Assembly (NCBI RefSeq): GCF_000766865.1
Contig: NZ_JNFA01000006.1
Location: 1-50,084 of the forward strand
DNA: 50,084 nt
Direction of reading: 5' to 3'
Source: Listeria booriae
GTDB lineage: Bacteria > Bacillota > Bacilli > Lactobacillales > Listeriaceae
Below, piece after piece: positions 24,019-32,790 of this stretch (positions are counted from its first letter, which is position 1; every line of letters starts with the position of its first letter). Made by a program: the position numbers and the translations under genes. The notes under the pieces are model-generated. The model was not told the DNA's origin, searched no databases, and worked only from the letters and a program-made list of their open reading frames with translations.

Positions 24019-24324
24019 ATGATTGAAAATACGATAAAAGAAGTCGAGTTATTTGAGCAAATGAAGCATGGCGAACCGGTGCTGTTTGTGACGGCGATTG
24101 GGTATATTATTGGCATCACGGATATTCCTGATGAAATACCGCACAGTGTTGTGAAGCTAAAAGACGTGTATATTAACTGTGTGTCTGCTTCACGTGTGAA
24201 TCGTTTTTCAAAAGGATTGACGATTTCTGTGGATCAGATTATCGGGTTTAATGTGTTGACTGAAGAAGAGCGATTGCAAACGGTGACGAATTGGCAAGTG
24301 TCGATGGCGCCGAGTATTGGTTAA
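24019..24324 (+). CDS. conserved-looking protein of unknown function
   Basis: A soluble 101-residue protein that I do not recognise. It has an alternating strand-like middle (GEPVLFVTAIGYIIGITDIP, then VVKLKDVYINCV) suggesting a small beta-barrel. The C-terminus is polar (EEERLQTVTNWQVS), with no signal or membrane segment. AGAAGGAG precedes the start, codon use matches the upstream HAD gene, and a terminator follows, so the gene is likely real. Confidence 0.75.
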   Translation: MIENTIKEVELFEQMKHGEPVLFVTAIGYIIGITDIPDEIPHSVVKLKDVYINCVSASRVNRFSKGLTISVDQIIGFNVLTEEERLQTVTNWQVSMAPSIG

Positions 24325-24340
24325 GTAAGCCATAATAAAG

Positions 24341-24387
24341 ACAGAAGACTTTCCCGTTGATGCGGATGAAAATCTTCTGTTTTTTTG
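24341..24387. terminator. terminator between the unknown gene and the Mga-like gene
   Basis: An ACAGAAGA / TCTTCTGT stem with a T6 tail on the plus strand. The opposite strand also ends in a run that could stop the convergent gene. Confidence 0.8.
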
Positions 24388-24394
24388 TATGGAA

Positions 24395-25888
24395 TTAGGC
24401 ATTGAATTTCAGTGAGGCTTGGAAAATGAGTTCTTTTACAACGCCCCAGTCTTGTTTAGAGGGGATATGATTGGTTTGATAAACGCAAATATGAGGGCAT
24501 TTTTCTAGGTCAAATGGTGATTCGTAGTTAAGAACGAGAATATCTACTTTGGACTCGCGCAAGATTTCTTTTGTGATGTGCCGATTTGGAATGAAGGATA
24601 TTTTCATATTATTAGCGCTATAATTTTTGGCTAATGTGGATAGGTAATTTAAGAAAGCATTGCGACCATCGAACGAAAATAAAATATGTTTTTTCTCCAT
24701 ATTATTGTCATAAAAAATCGAACGGGTCAGCATCGTCAAGTTCACAGCGATATCTTCTGTATAGATGCCTTTTATTTTTTTCAAAAAAGGACTATCACTT
24801 GCTGTTTTTAACCATGTTGCAAAAATGGAAGGGTGTTCTTTTTTAATGTAGCGATTTACTTCGTAGGTATTTGTATGAAGAAGTGGGGTAAGTCTGCTCA
24901 TGGAATATACATAGTAAAAATAATTTTCATAAATTAGCAGGTCATCGTTTGTTGGCATTGGGAGGTTTAGCGCAGTGAAGGATTCTTGTAGAAAATGTAA
25001 TACATCTTTTTGCTGTGTATATTCATCGCCGTATACGACTTCTCTGAGGTCCTCTTTTTTATAAATCAAGGTGTCGTAGAAAATGATACTGAAATAAGCG
25101 GTCTCGTCTTGTGTATTTACTGGCAAATCAAATTCCTCTGCCCAAAAATGCATATACTTGTCGAAGTAGTGGTAAACGGGTTTTGTTTGTTGATAGGCTT
25201 TTATGTCATCAGGCATTTGGATAGTGTGACCGAGGCTGACACGCTGATTAATAACCATAATCCAATATAAAAAGCGGTGATATTGAATATCTATATTAGC
25301 ATGCTCATATTTCTCGAAGCGCTTGAGTGATTTTTCATGGAACGTGTAAATTTGTTTACTAGGGACTTCCATTTTTGGCGAATTTTTGGCGTTGTAGAAG
25401 TAGTTGAAGTAAAAATAGCGAATATCTTCTTCTTTTCCGACGATATCGACAGGAGTTAAGGAGAGCTTGAGGTTGAAGGGTACTAATAGTTTTTTCAGTG
25501 TATTTAAGTGTCTGTATAAAGAGGATTGGGAGCTGAACAATTCCAACGCCCAGTCGTGGATATCTAGTTGAATGCCATGATAAATCGAATCGATGATTGT
25601 AAAAAGTAAAGATGATTCTGTAAAAATTCCAATCACATCTTTTAATGTGACGTCATGTGGTAGTTTTAGTTCGTAACTTGTACTAGATATTGTGATAATA
25701 TGAACATTTTTAGGCAATGAATTTTGTATTTCAAGGATATCTCGTTGAATGGTCTTAATAGAAACACGCAGGTGATCCGACAATTCATCGACAGTCAGTG
25801 GATATTTACTATTATAAATATAGGAAATAATCTCGATATGGCGCCTATTCTTCTTCTCAATAACTAGTTCTAAATGTAATCTATCCAA
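24395..25888 (-). CDS. Mga-like / PRD-type transcriptional regulator
   Basis: Large DNA-binding regulator of 497 residues. A winged HTH (about 10-75) reads RHIEIISYIYNSKYPLTVDE then LSDHLRVSIKTIQRDILEIQ. A long Mga-type helical domain of low similarity follows, where PTS-regulated domains would sit, and a C-terminal EIIB-like domain holds DILVLNYESPF and ISFIPNRH near 430-480. It belongs to the AtxA/Mga class that controls surface and virulence genes. The start is TTG 25888, preceded by GGAG at six bases; the TTG ten codons upstream has none. It is divergent from the Crp-like gene and probably controls the surface-protein region. Confidence 0.82.
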   Translation of the reverse strand: MDRLHLELVIEKKNRRHIEIISYIYNSKYPLTVDELSDHLRVSIKTIQRDILEIQNSLPKNVHIITISSTSYELKLPHDVTLKDVIGIFTESSLLFTIIDSIYHGIQLDIHDWALELFSSQSSLYRHLNTLKKLLVPFNLKLSLTPVDIVGKEEDIRYFYFNYFYNAKNSPKMEVPSKQIYTFHEKSLKRFEKYEHANIDIQYHRFLYWIMVINQRVSLGHTIQMPDDIKAYQQTKPVYHYFDKYMHFWAEEFDLPVNTQDETAYFSIIFYDTLIYKKEDLREVVYGDEYTQQKDVLHFLQESFTALNLPMPTNDDLLIYENYFYYVYSMSRLTPLLHTNTYEVNRYIKKEHPSIFATWLKTASDSPFLKKIKGIYTEDIAVNLTMLTRSIFYDNNMEKKHILFSFDGRNAFLNYLSTLAKNYSANNMKISFIPNRHITKEILRESKVDILVLNYESPFDLEKCPHICVYQTNHIPSKQDWGVVKELIFQASLKFNA

Positions 25889-25936
25889 ACTCTCACTCCA
25901 TTTCTTTTTTTCGCACAACGATTGGTTGATTTCGCA

Positions 25937-25962
25937 ACTAATTACTATGTGATTTAATTAGT
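25937..25962. promoter_or_regulatory. inverted repeat upstream of the Mga-like gene
   Basis: ACTAATTA (25937-25944) and TAATTAGT (25955-25962) form a perfect eight-base dyad about 50 bases before the Mga-like start. Possible regulator binding site; no transcription data. Confidence 0.35.
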
Positions 25963-26030
25963 ATATAGGTTTATGTGTCTTTTTTCTAGTTAAAATCGTA
26001 AAAAAGTAAGAAAAATACTAAATTCAATAT

Positions 26031-26280
26031 AAAATGTCACAAAAAGTTCATTAATAGAGCAAAAACTATGGAAACCTATCATATGTTGATGATTTTTCGT
26101 ATGGTAATCTTATTTTTAGTAAGCCGAATATAAAGAATTTCACTTTTGTCTAGAAGTTAGACAACGTTGGTTTAAGCAGACTTTGAATACATGGTTTAAT
26201 AAGTATAGAAGGTCACAACGGCGTTTTACATCGAAAGTTCCAAATCTAGAAGTAATGACGAAAATGTCACAGAAAGTTCA
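26031..26280 (+). repeat. duplicated 20-bp motif before the Crp-like gene
   Basis: AAAATGTCACAAAAAGTTCA at 26031-26050 recurs with one change (G for A at position 12) at 26261-26280, 230 bases apart. Both copies are followed some 45-60 bases later by a CATATG word and a similar TCTTATT-A/T-TTAG sequence, so a longer promoter-like module seems to have been duplicated. The region 25889-26365 holds no gene. Confidence 0.6.
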
Positions 26281-26365
26281 ACTATACTGTTAAATGTGTG
26301 GAAGGCTACAGTATTTTACGGGAATCTCATATGATAGTCTTATTATTAGAAGGAGTGATTATTAG

Positions 26366-27061
26366 ATGTATCAGTTCGAGCAATTATACAATGTTGATAC
26401 TTTAGACCAAGATTTTTCAACTAGGAAATTTTTACAAGTATTGCTTGATGATAGCTATTATCCAATTGAGCATAAATATAAAACTTACAATAAGAATGAA
26501 AAAATCTATTTTCCAGATAAACAAAAAAATGACTCTAACATATTTATTATTGAAGACGGTGTAGGAGGATTTTATTCGAATAAGGAACTAATTTCATTCG
26601 TTGGAAAAGGAGAGTTAGCAGGGCTTCATAATCTGGCAACCAGAGAAGGAGAGGCTCAGGAAGAATATGTGAAAGTGCTAACGGAAACGATAACACTGTG
26701 GGAATTTAGTAAAAGTGACATATTAGGAAAGATTATCAATATCCAAGATGGCTACTTATATCACTATCTAACAATGAAGAAAATTCTAGATCAGATGTTG
26801 TCACGGTATTTGATGGAACATAAAGCTTCAGAGGAAAGGGTAATGTATTATCTGCACGATATCGCTAGTAGATACGGAGAACATCATGCTGATACTAATT
26901 ATCTAAAAATACCACAATTTTTATCGCAAAATTCAATTATTAATTACATCGGAGTTAGCAACAAGACATTTTACAAAATACTTAAAAAATTATGCAGTGA
27001 TGGAATTGTTCGCATAAATGAAGAAGGGATGTTTGTAGACGCTAGGTATGTAATGGAATGA
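26366..27061 (+). CDS. Crp/Fnr-family (PrfA-like) regulator
   Basis: A 231-residue transcription factor. The N-terminal beta-roll (about 35-125) has the cNMP-fold residues NIFIIEDGVGGFYSN and FVGKGELAGLHNL. A long dimerisation helix follows (about 125-165), then a C-terminal winged HTH with LSQNSIINYIGVSNKTFYKI as the helix-turn-helix. The cAMP-contacting residues of true Crp are missing, as in PrfA and related Listeria regulators. AGAAGGAG precedes the start. It is only 78 bases ahead of the giant surface-protein gene on the same strand, with no terminator between, so it likely governs that gene and perhaps the polysaccharide genes beyond. Confidence 0.87.
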   Translation: MYQFEQLYNVDTLDQDFSTRKFLQVLLDDSYYPIEHKYKTYNKNEKIYFPDKQKNDSNIFIIEDGVGGFYSNKELISFVGKGELAGLHNLATREGEAQEEYVKVLTETITLWEFSKSDILGKIINIQDGYLYHYLTMKKILDQMLSRYLMEHKASEERVMYYLHDIASRYGEHHADTNYLKIPQFLSQNSIINYIGVSNKTFYKILKKLCSDGIVRINEEGMFVDARYVME

Positions 27062-27139
27062 ACAGGAAAGGATGTGTTGACAATGTAACGCTTGCTAACG
27101 AATCCCAACATAAAACTTTTAAAATTAAAGGAGATTATA

Positions 27140-30100
27140 ATGAAAAAATCAAGTAAAAAAATATTAACAAGTACGGCTGTAGCGGTATTGGCTCTATCAA
27201 CCGTAGCAACGCCAGTAACAACAATTCTAGCAAATCCTTTAGAGGCTAAAGCAACTGGAGTTCGAATAGTATCCGCTGAATTTAAGTTAGATAGCATCGG
27301 ACCATATGTAAAGGTGAAGTATATATATGCTTATGGAGATTTTTTGATAATAGGTGATAGTTGGCAATTAGGGGTCGATACTTCAGGAGAAAAAATTTAT
27401 CGTCTCCCTAGCAATAAGAGTTGGAAATACGGCGATCAGATATTCGTAGGTTACTATAATTCAACGGGGAGTCGTCTAGATGCTGCTATGCTTACAGGTT
27501 ACTTCAACTATGTCGGAACAGATGAACTTGCTCAAATAGAAAAGCAAAAAGATGCTAGAAAAGCAGTTAATGAATTATTTAAGTCAGATACGCCAACTTC
27601 AGGAGCCATTAAAGACTCAACGGATCAGAATGCTATTAATGCAGCTCAAAAGCTTGTTGATACAGTTACAGATGCAACTGTAAAAAAAGAGTTGCAGGAT
27701 TATATTAATACAGCACAAGCCCTTTTAGATAAAAGACCAGCAGAACAACAAGCTGAAAAAGAACGCCAAGAAATAGCAGAAAAAGCAGTTAATGAGCTAT
27801 TCAAAGATAATCAACCGACAACAGGAATTATCAAAGATACAACAGATCAAGCAGCTATAGATGATGCACAGAAATTGATCGATACTGTTTTAGATGAAAA
27901 GGTAAAAGAAACCTTACAAAATAATTTGGATGTTGCGCAAGACTTATTAGAAGCGAAAAAAGCAGCCGAGAAAGAGCGTCAAACAACTGCGGAAAAAGCA
28001 ATTAATGAACTTTTTAAAGATGACCAACCATCCACTGGTATTATCAAAAACACGACAGACCAAGCTGCAATTGACGCAGCTCAAAAATTGGTGAATGAAG
28101 TCCAAGATCAAGTAAGCAAAGATGCGTTACAAGCTAATTTAGACAAAGCAAAAGAGCTATTGGCAGAAAAAATTGCTCGTGAAGCTGTTAATAATCTGTT
28201 TGGAAATAAAGATCCTCAAGGCACGATTAAAACAGATTTAGCACAAACTGATATTGTGAAAGCTCAAGACTTGGTTAACCTAGTAAAAGACCCAGCTAAA
28301 AAAGCAGAATTACAATCGGATTTAAATAAGGCTCAAGCACAACTAGATGCCAAAATAAAAGCAGAACAAGAGCGTCAAGCAGCAGCGGACAAAGCAATCA
28401 ATGAACTTTTCAAAGATAATAAACCGTCCACAGGTGAAATCAAAGGCACAACCAATCAACAAGCGATTGATGATGCTCAAAAATTAGTGGATGCTGTCGA
28501 AGATGTAACAGCTAAAAAAGAATTACAAGCTAACTTAGATAAAGTTAAAGAACTACTAGATGCTAAAATCGCGGCTGAAAAAGCAGCTAACGACGAAGCA
28601 GCGAAAAAACTTGTAGACGAGCTGTTCACTAATGATAACCCAGCAACAAACGCAATCAAAGCAATCACGAATCAACAAGCAATTAATGATGCCAAAGCAG
28701 CCGTTTCTAAGGTAACAGATCCAGCTCTAAAAGCAATATTAGAAGAGAATATCGAACTTGCACAAAAACTTCTAAATGAGAGAACAGTTTTGGAAGAAGA
28801 AGATAAAGGACAACAATTAATCGCATCATTCTTAATAAAACAGCTATACCAAAATAACGATCCTAAAACAGATGCAATCAAGAGTACGACAAACCAACTA
28901 GCAATCGACACAGCACAAGAACAAGTGGATCTTATTAGAGACCCAGAAGTAAGAGCACAATTACAAAAAGAAGTTGACCGCGCCCAGGAGTTATTGAACG
29001 CAAGACTACAAGCTGAAGATGAAGCCAATCAAGCAGTAGCGGACAAAGCAATCAATGAACTTTTCAAAGATAACAAACCGTCTACAGGTGTAATCAAAGA
29101 TACAACGGACCAGACCGCAATTGATGCTGCACAAAAAGCAATCGATGCTATCAAAGATCCAGTTGTAAAAGATGCGCTACAAGCTAACTTGGACAAAGCG
29201 CAAGAATTGTTAAACGCGAAAAAAGCAGAAGAAAAGGCAGAGCAAGATCGTCAAGCAGCAGCAGACAAAGCGGTTAACGAACTTTTCAAAGATAATAAGC
29301 CGTCTACAGGCGCAATCAAAGATACAACTGATCAAGATGCAATTGATGCTGCACAGAAAGTCATCGACGCCGTGAAGGATCAAGCAACCAAAGACGCGCT
29401 ACAAGCTAATTTGGACAAAGCACAAGAATTACTAAATGCTAAAAAAGCGGAAGAAAAAGCAGAGCAAGACCGCCAAGCAGCAGCGGATAAAGCAGTGAAT
29501 GAGTTATTCAAAGATAACAAACCAGCAACAGGCACAATCAAGGATACAACCGATCAAGCTGCAATTGATGCTGCACAAAAAGTGATCGATGCTGTCAAAG
29601 ATCAAGCAACCAAAGACGCGCTACAAGCTAACTTAGACAAAGCACAAGAATTACTAAACGCGAAAAAAGCAGAAGAAAAAGCAGAACAAGACCGCCAAAA
29701 TGCAGCGGACAAGGCAATCAATGAACTTTTCAAAGATAACAAACCGTCCACAGGCGTAATCAAGGACACAACGGACCAAAAAGCGATTGACGAAGCGCAA
29801 AAGCTAATCGACGCAGTTACTGATCCAACGATGAAACAAGAACTACAAAACAACTTAGATAAAGTTCAAGAACTACTAGACGCGAAAAAAGCGGAAGAAA
29901 AAGCAGAACAAGACCGTCAAGCAGCAGCGGACAAAGCAGTCAACGAACTTTTCAAAGATAACAAACCAGCTACAGGTGCAATCAAAGACACAACGGATCA
30001 AGCTGCAATTGATGCTGCACAAAAAGTGATCGATGCCGTCAAAGATCAAGCAACGAAAGACGCGCTACAAGCTAACTTAGACAAAGCACAAGAATTACTA

Positions 30101-32719
30101 AACGCGAAAAAAGCAGAACAAGATCGTCAAAACGAAGCGGATAAAGCAATCAATGAACTTTTCAAAGATAATAATCCTGCAACGGGCGAAATCAAAGACA
30201 CAACAGACCAAACAGCAATCGATGAAGCGCAGAAAATCATTGATAAAGTCACAGATCCAGCAGTAAAACAAGAATTACAAAACAACTTAGATAAAGCCCA
30301 AGAACTGCTAAACGAAAAGAACTCCACAGAAAAAGAAGATCAAGCAGCTGCAAACAAAGCAGTGAACGAGCTATTCAAAGACAATGATCCAAAAACAGGC
30401 GCGATTAAAGATACGACAAATCAAGGCGCCATTGACGCTGCACAAAAATTAATTGATGCTGTCAAAGATCCGGAAACAAATGCAGCATTACAAGCTAACC
30501 TAGACAAAGCGCAAGAATTACTCGACGCAAAAACAGCAGCAGATAAAGCAGAACAAGCACGCCAAGCAGCCGCTGAAAAAGCAGTCAACGAATTGTTCAA
30601 CAGCAACAAGCCATCAACAGGAATCATCAAAGATGCAACGGACCAAACAGCTATAGATGCCGCACAAAAACTAATTGACGCTGTAACAGTTCCATCTGTG
30701 AAGAAAGAACTTCAAACAAACCTAGATAATGCACAAAACTTATTAGATACAAAATTCTTCAACGCAGCCCAAGAAGCTGTCCAAGGCTTGATGACAACAC
30801 TTGTAAGCTTTGGTCAAAAAACAGATGCGTATGGCGCAATCAAACTAGATACAACGCAAGAGAAAATCTATCAAGCACAAGATAAAGTCAGCCTAGTACC
30901 AGACAGAGTTGCCGAAAAAGCGAACTTAATCGCGCAACTAGATAAAGTACAAGAACAACTAATCGCACGTAACAACGAACAAATCGGAAACAAAGTAAAC
31001 AATGGTAATTTTGACAGCGCGCTTAACGGTTGGAAAACATGGATTGGTTCAGGTTCGGTAGCACCAACAGTGGCAGCAACAGAAGGACCAGCAACTAAAA
31101 CAGTGAAATTGGCATCGAATTCAAGCGTAGAACAAACGATTCAAGGTTTGAAGCCAAACACGAATTACGTCATCACATTCTACGGTAAAGTAGACGACGG
31201 AACATTCTTATCTGCAGGTATTAAAAACCACGGTAACACACAACAAAGTATTCGTGTGACAACTACAGATTACAGTAAAGGTCAGATTGCCTTCACTACA
31301 GGAGCAAGCGCAACATCAGCTACTTTCTTCTTAATGAAAGGTGCAGGAACAGGAAATGGTTTTGGCGACTTTGTTATCTCAAAAGCAGATAATGGCGAAG
31401 ACTTAATTCCAGAAGTTATTGAAGCAACAAACAAAGTAGATAACTTATTCACGAACCTATCCGTAACAGGTGTCAATGATACAACAGCAACACTTTACAA
31501 AAATGGTGCCTTGAAACTAGCGGTAAAACAAGCAGATATCGATGCAGCGATGGCAGTTGTCAATGCAATGCAAGATAGCTACGAATCAAAAGCTGATCTT
31601 CTAGCAACATTGAAAACAGCACAAGATCTTTGGAATGACCGTACAGTAGAACAAACTGATAACTTAGTGAAAAACAGTGAATTTGACAGCAGTATTGCAA
31701 ACTGGAAACCATGGAATGGCGCAACATCTACAACTCCGGTGACAGTAAAAGAAGATAGCAATAACGTCTTGAAACTAGCTGGAAGTTCAAGTGTTGAGCA
31801 GGTTATCTCCGGTTTGAAACCAAACACAACATACACACTTGAAATCTACGGTAAAGCTGACAACAATGGCTACGTAAGTGTCGGCGTGAAAAACTACGGT
31901 GGTACGCAAAAAACAGCACGTGTTAGTGGCGCAGATTATACGAAAGCAAGTGTAACAATCCGCACAGGTGCAACGAATACAACGGCAACAGTCTTCTTAC
32001 TAAAAGGTGCAGGAATCAGTGCCGGTTCAGTAGATACAGTCCTATTCAAAGACTCCACACCAGAAAGCGAACGCCCAGAAGTAATTGCAGCAAACGAAGC
32101 ATTGACAGCTTTATTCACATCAAGAACATCCGTTAGCACAGAATTTTTAACACCAGTAACAACGAATAACGGTGCTATCAAAATGACAACAACAGAGGAA
32201 GACCTAGCAGCAGCAACAGCCGCAGTAGAAGCAGTACCAACAGGATTAAAATCAAAAGCTATTTTTGAAGCAGAACTAGCTCGCGCAACTACTTTGTTCA
32301 CAGCACTTAAAGCGTCTCAAACAGATAACCTAACGAAAAATGGTGCGTTTGACACGAACTTAACAAGCTGGAAAACATGGAAAGCAGCAACAGCAGAAAC
32401 ACCAGTTGTCGTAACAGAAAATGATAACAAAGTCTTGAAACTAGAAGGAAACTCAAGTGTGGAACAAACAATCACAGGCCTTCTTCCAAACACAACATAT
32501 ACCGTTTCCACGTACGGTAAAGTAGAAAACGGTGCACGCTTGTCTGTCGGCGTGAAGAGCTATGGTGGCGTGCAAGCCAATGCCTTTGTCACATCTACAG
32601 ATTACGGTCAAGGAACATTGACGTTCACGACTGGTGCAACAAACACAAGCGCGATTATCTTTTTAAGTCAAGGAGTAGCAGGCGGAATTGCTTACGCTGA
32701 CCTTGTAGTTACAAAATAA
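27140..32719 (+). CDS. giant secreted repeat protein (Cry1Ac D-VI-like repeats)
   Basis: A 1859-residue surface or matrix protein. A signal peptide (about 1-38, cut after an Ala-rich stretch) leads to a beta-rich N domain (about 39-125). Then come about 16 tandem helical repeats of 65-75 residues (about 139-1282), with the core NELFKDNKPSTG, IKDTTDQ, AIDAAQKLID and LQANLDKAQELL. These resemble repeats annotated in Listeria and Enterococcus as toxin Cry1Ac domain D-VI-related. Three beta-sandwich modules follow (about 1285-1420, 1508-1642, 1728-1859), each with NGxFD, W.TW, SSVEQ.I.GL.PNT and YGK, interleaved with two degenerate helical repeats. It ends without LPxTG, membrane segment or GW module. 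AAAGGAG precedes ATG 27140; the ATG 16 codons before lacks a site. Confidence 0.88.
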   Translation: MKKSSKKILTSTAVAVLALSTVATPVTTILANPLEAKATGVRIVSAEFKLDSIGPYVKVKYIYAYGDFLIIGDSWQLGVDTSGEKIYRLPSNKSWKYGDQIFVGYYNSTGSRLDAAMLTGYFNYVGTDELAQIEKQKDARKAVNELFKSDTPTSGAIKDSTDQNAINAAQKLVDTVTDATVKKELQDYINTAQALLDKRPAEQQAEKERQEIAEKAVNELFKDNQPTTGIIKDTTDQAAIDDAQKLIDTVLDEKVKETLQNNLDVAQDLLEAKKAAEKERQTTAEKAINELFKDDQPSTGIIKNTTDQAAIDAAQKLVNEVQDQVSKDALQANLDKAKELLAEKIAREAVNNLFGNKDPQGTIKTDLAQTDIVKAQDLVNLVKDPAKKAELQSDLNKAQAQLDAKIKAEQERQAAADKAINELFKDNKPSTGEIKGTTNQQAIDDAQKLVDAVEDVTAKKELQANLDKVKELLDAKIAAEKAANDEAAKKLVDELFTNDNPATNAIKAITNQQAINDAKAAVSKVTDPALKAILEENIELAQKLLNERTVLEEEDKGQQLIASFLIKQLYQNNDPKTDAIKSTTNQLAIDTAQEQVDLIRDPEVRAQLQKEVDRAQELLNARLQAEDEANQAVADKAINELFKDNKPSTGVIKDTTDQTAIDAAQKAIDAIKDPVVKDALQANLDKAQELLNAKKAEEKAEQDRQAAADKAVNELFKDNKPSTGAIKDTTDQDAIDAAQKVIDAVKDQATKDALQANLDKAQELLNAKKAEEKAEQDRQAAADKAVNELFKDNKPATGTIKDTTDQAAIDAAQKVIDAVKDQATKDALQANLDKAQELLNAKKAEEKAEQDRQNAADKAINELFKDNKPSTGVIKDTTDQKAIDEAQKLIDAVTDPTMKQELQNNLDKVQELLDAKKAEEKAEQDRQAAADKAVNELFKDNKPATGAIKDTTDQAAIDAAQKVIDAVKDQATKDALQANLDKAQELLNAKKAEQDRQNEADKAINELFKDNNPATGEIKDTTDQTAIDEAQKIIDKVTDPAVKQELQNNLDKAQELLNEKNSTEKEDQAAANKAVNELFKDNDPKTGAIKDTTNQGAIDAAQKLIDAVKDPETNAALQANLDKAQELLDAKTAADKAEQARQAAAEKAVNELFNSNKPSTGIIKDATDQTAIDAAQKLIDAVTVPSVKKELQTNLDNAQNLLDTKFFNAAQEAVQGLMTTLVSFGQKTDAYGAIKLDTTQEKIYQAQDKVSLVPDRVAEKANLIAQLDKVQEQLIARNNEQIGNKVNNGNFDSALNGWKTWIGSGSVAPTVAATEGPATKTVKLASNSSVEQTIQGLKPNTNYVITFYGKVDDGTFLSAGIKNHGNTQQSIRVTTTDYSKGQIAFTTGASATSATFFLMKGAGTGNGFGDFVISKADNGEDLIPEVIEATNKVDNLFTNLSVTGVNDTTATLYKNGALKLAVKQADIDAAMAVVNAMQDSYESKADLLATLKTAQDLWNDRTVEQTDNLVKNSEFDSSIANWKPWNGATSTTPVTVKEDSNNVLKLAGSSSVEQVISGLKPNTTYTLEIYGKADNNGYVSVGVKNYGGTQKTARVSGADYTKASVTIRTGATNTTATVFLLKGAGISAGSVDTVLFKDSTPESERPEVIAANEALTALFTSRTSVSTEFLTPVTTNNGAIKMTTTEEDLAAATAAVEAVPTGLKSKAIFEAELARATTLFTALKASQTDNLTKNGAFDTNLTSWKTWKAATAETPVVVTENDNKVLKLEGNSSVEQTITGLLPNTTYTVSTYGKVENGARLSVGVKSYGGVQANAFVTSTDYGQGTLTFTTGATNTSAIIFLSQGVAGGIAYADLVVTK
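28996..30330 (+). repeat. near-identical DNA repeats inside the giant surface gene
   Basis: Helical repeats 8 to 13 are 208-222 bases each and share long identical stretches. For example, the words for DQATKDALQANLDKAQELLN recur in the units beginning near 29260, 29480 and 29930. Synonymous differences are few, which implies recent duplication or gene conversion, while flanking repeats have diverged. Confidence 0.85.
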
Positions 32720-32734
32720 TTTTGATTAGAGGTA

Positions 32735-32766
32735 TGAGATATGCTAGCCAGTTCTAGCGTATCTCA
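32735..32766 (+). promoter_or_regulatory. intercistronic hairpin, no U-tract
   Basis: TGAGATATGCTAG and CTAGCGTATCTCA form a 13-bp stem (one wobble) with a six-base loop, midway between the giant gene and the first polysaccharide gene. No run of T follows, so it is not an ordinary terminator. It could stabilise or process the upstream mRNA 3' end, or partly attenuate transcription. Confidence 0.7.
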
Positions 32767-32790
32767 ACCTATATTGGAAGGACGGGAAAC

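Noticed and set aside
28477-30630. Several Ser/Ala-rich frames antisense to the giant gene
   Set aside because: They repeat with the period of the helical units and are the complement of Ala/Asp/Lys codons; no sites.
27550-30985. Possible CRISPR array (regular repeats)
   Set aside because: Repeats are coding, over 200 bp, have no unique spacers and no cas genes nearby.
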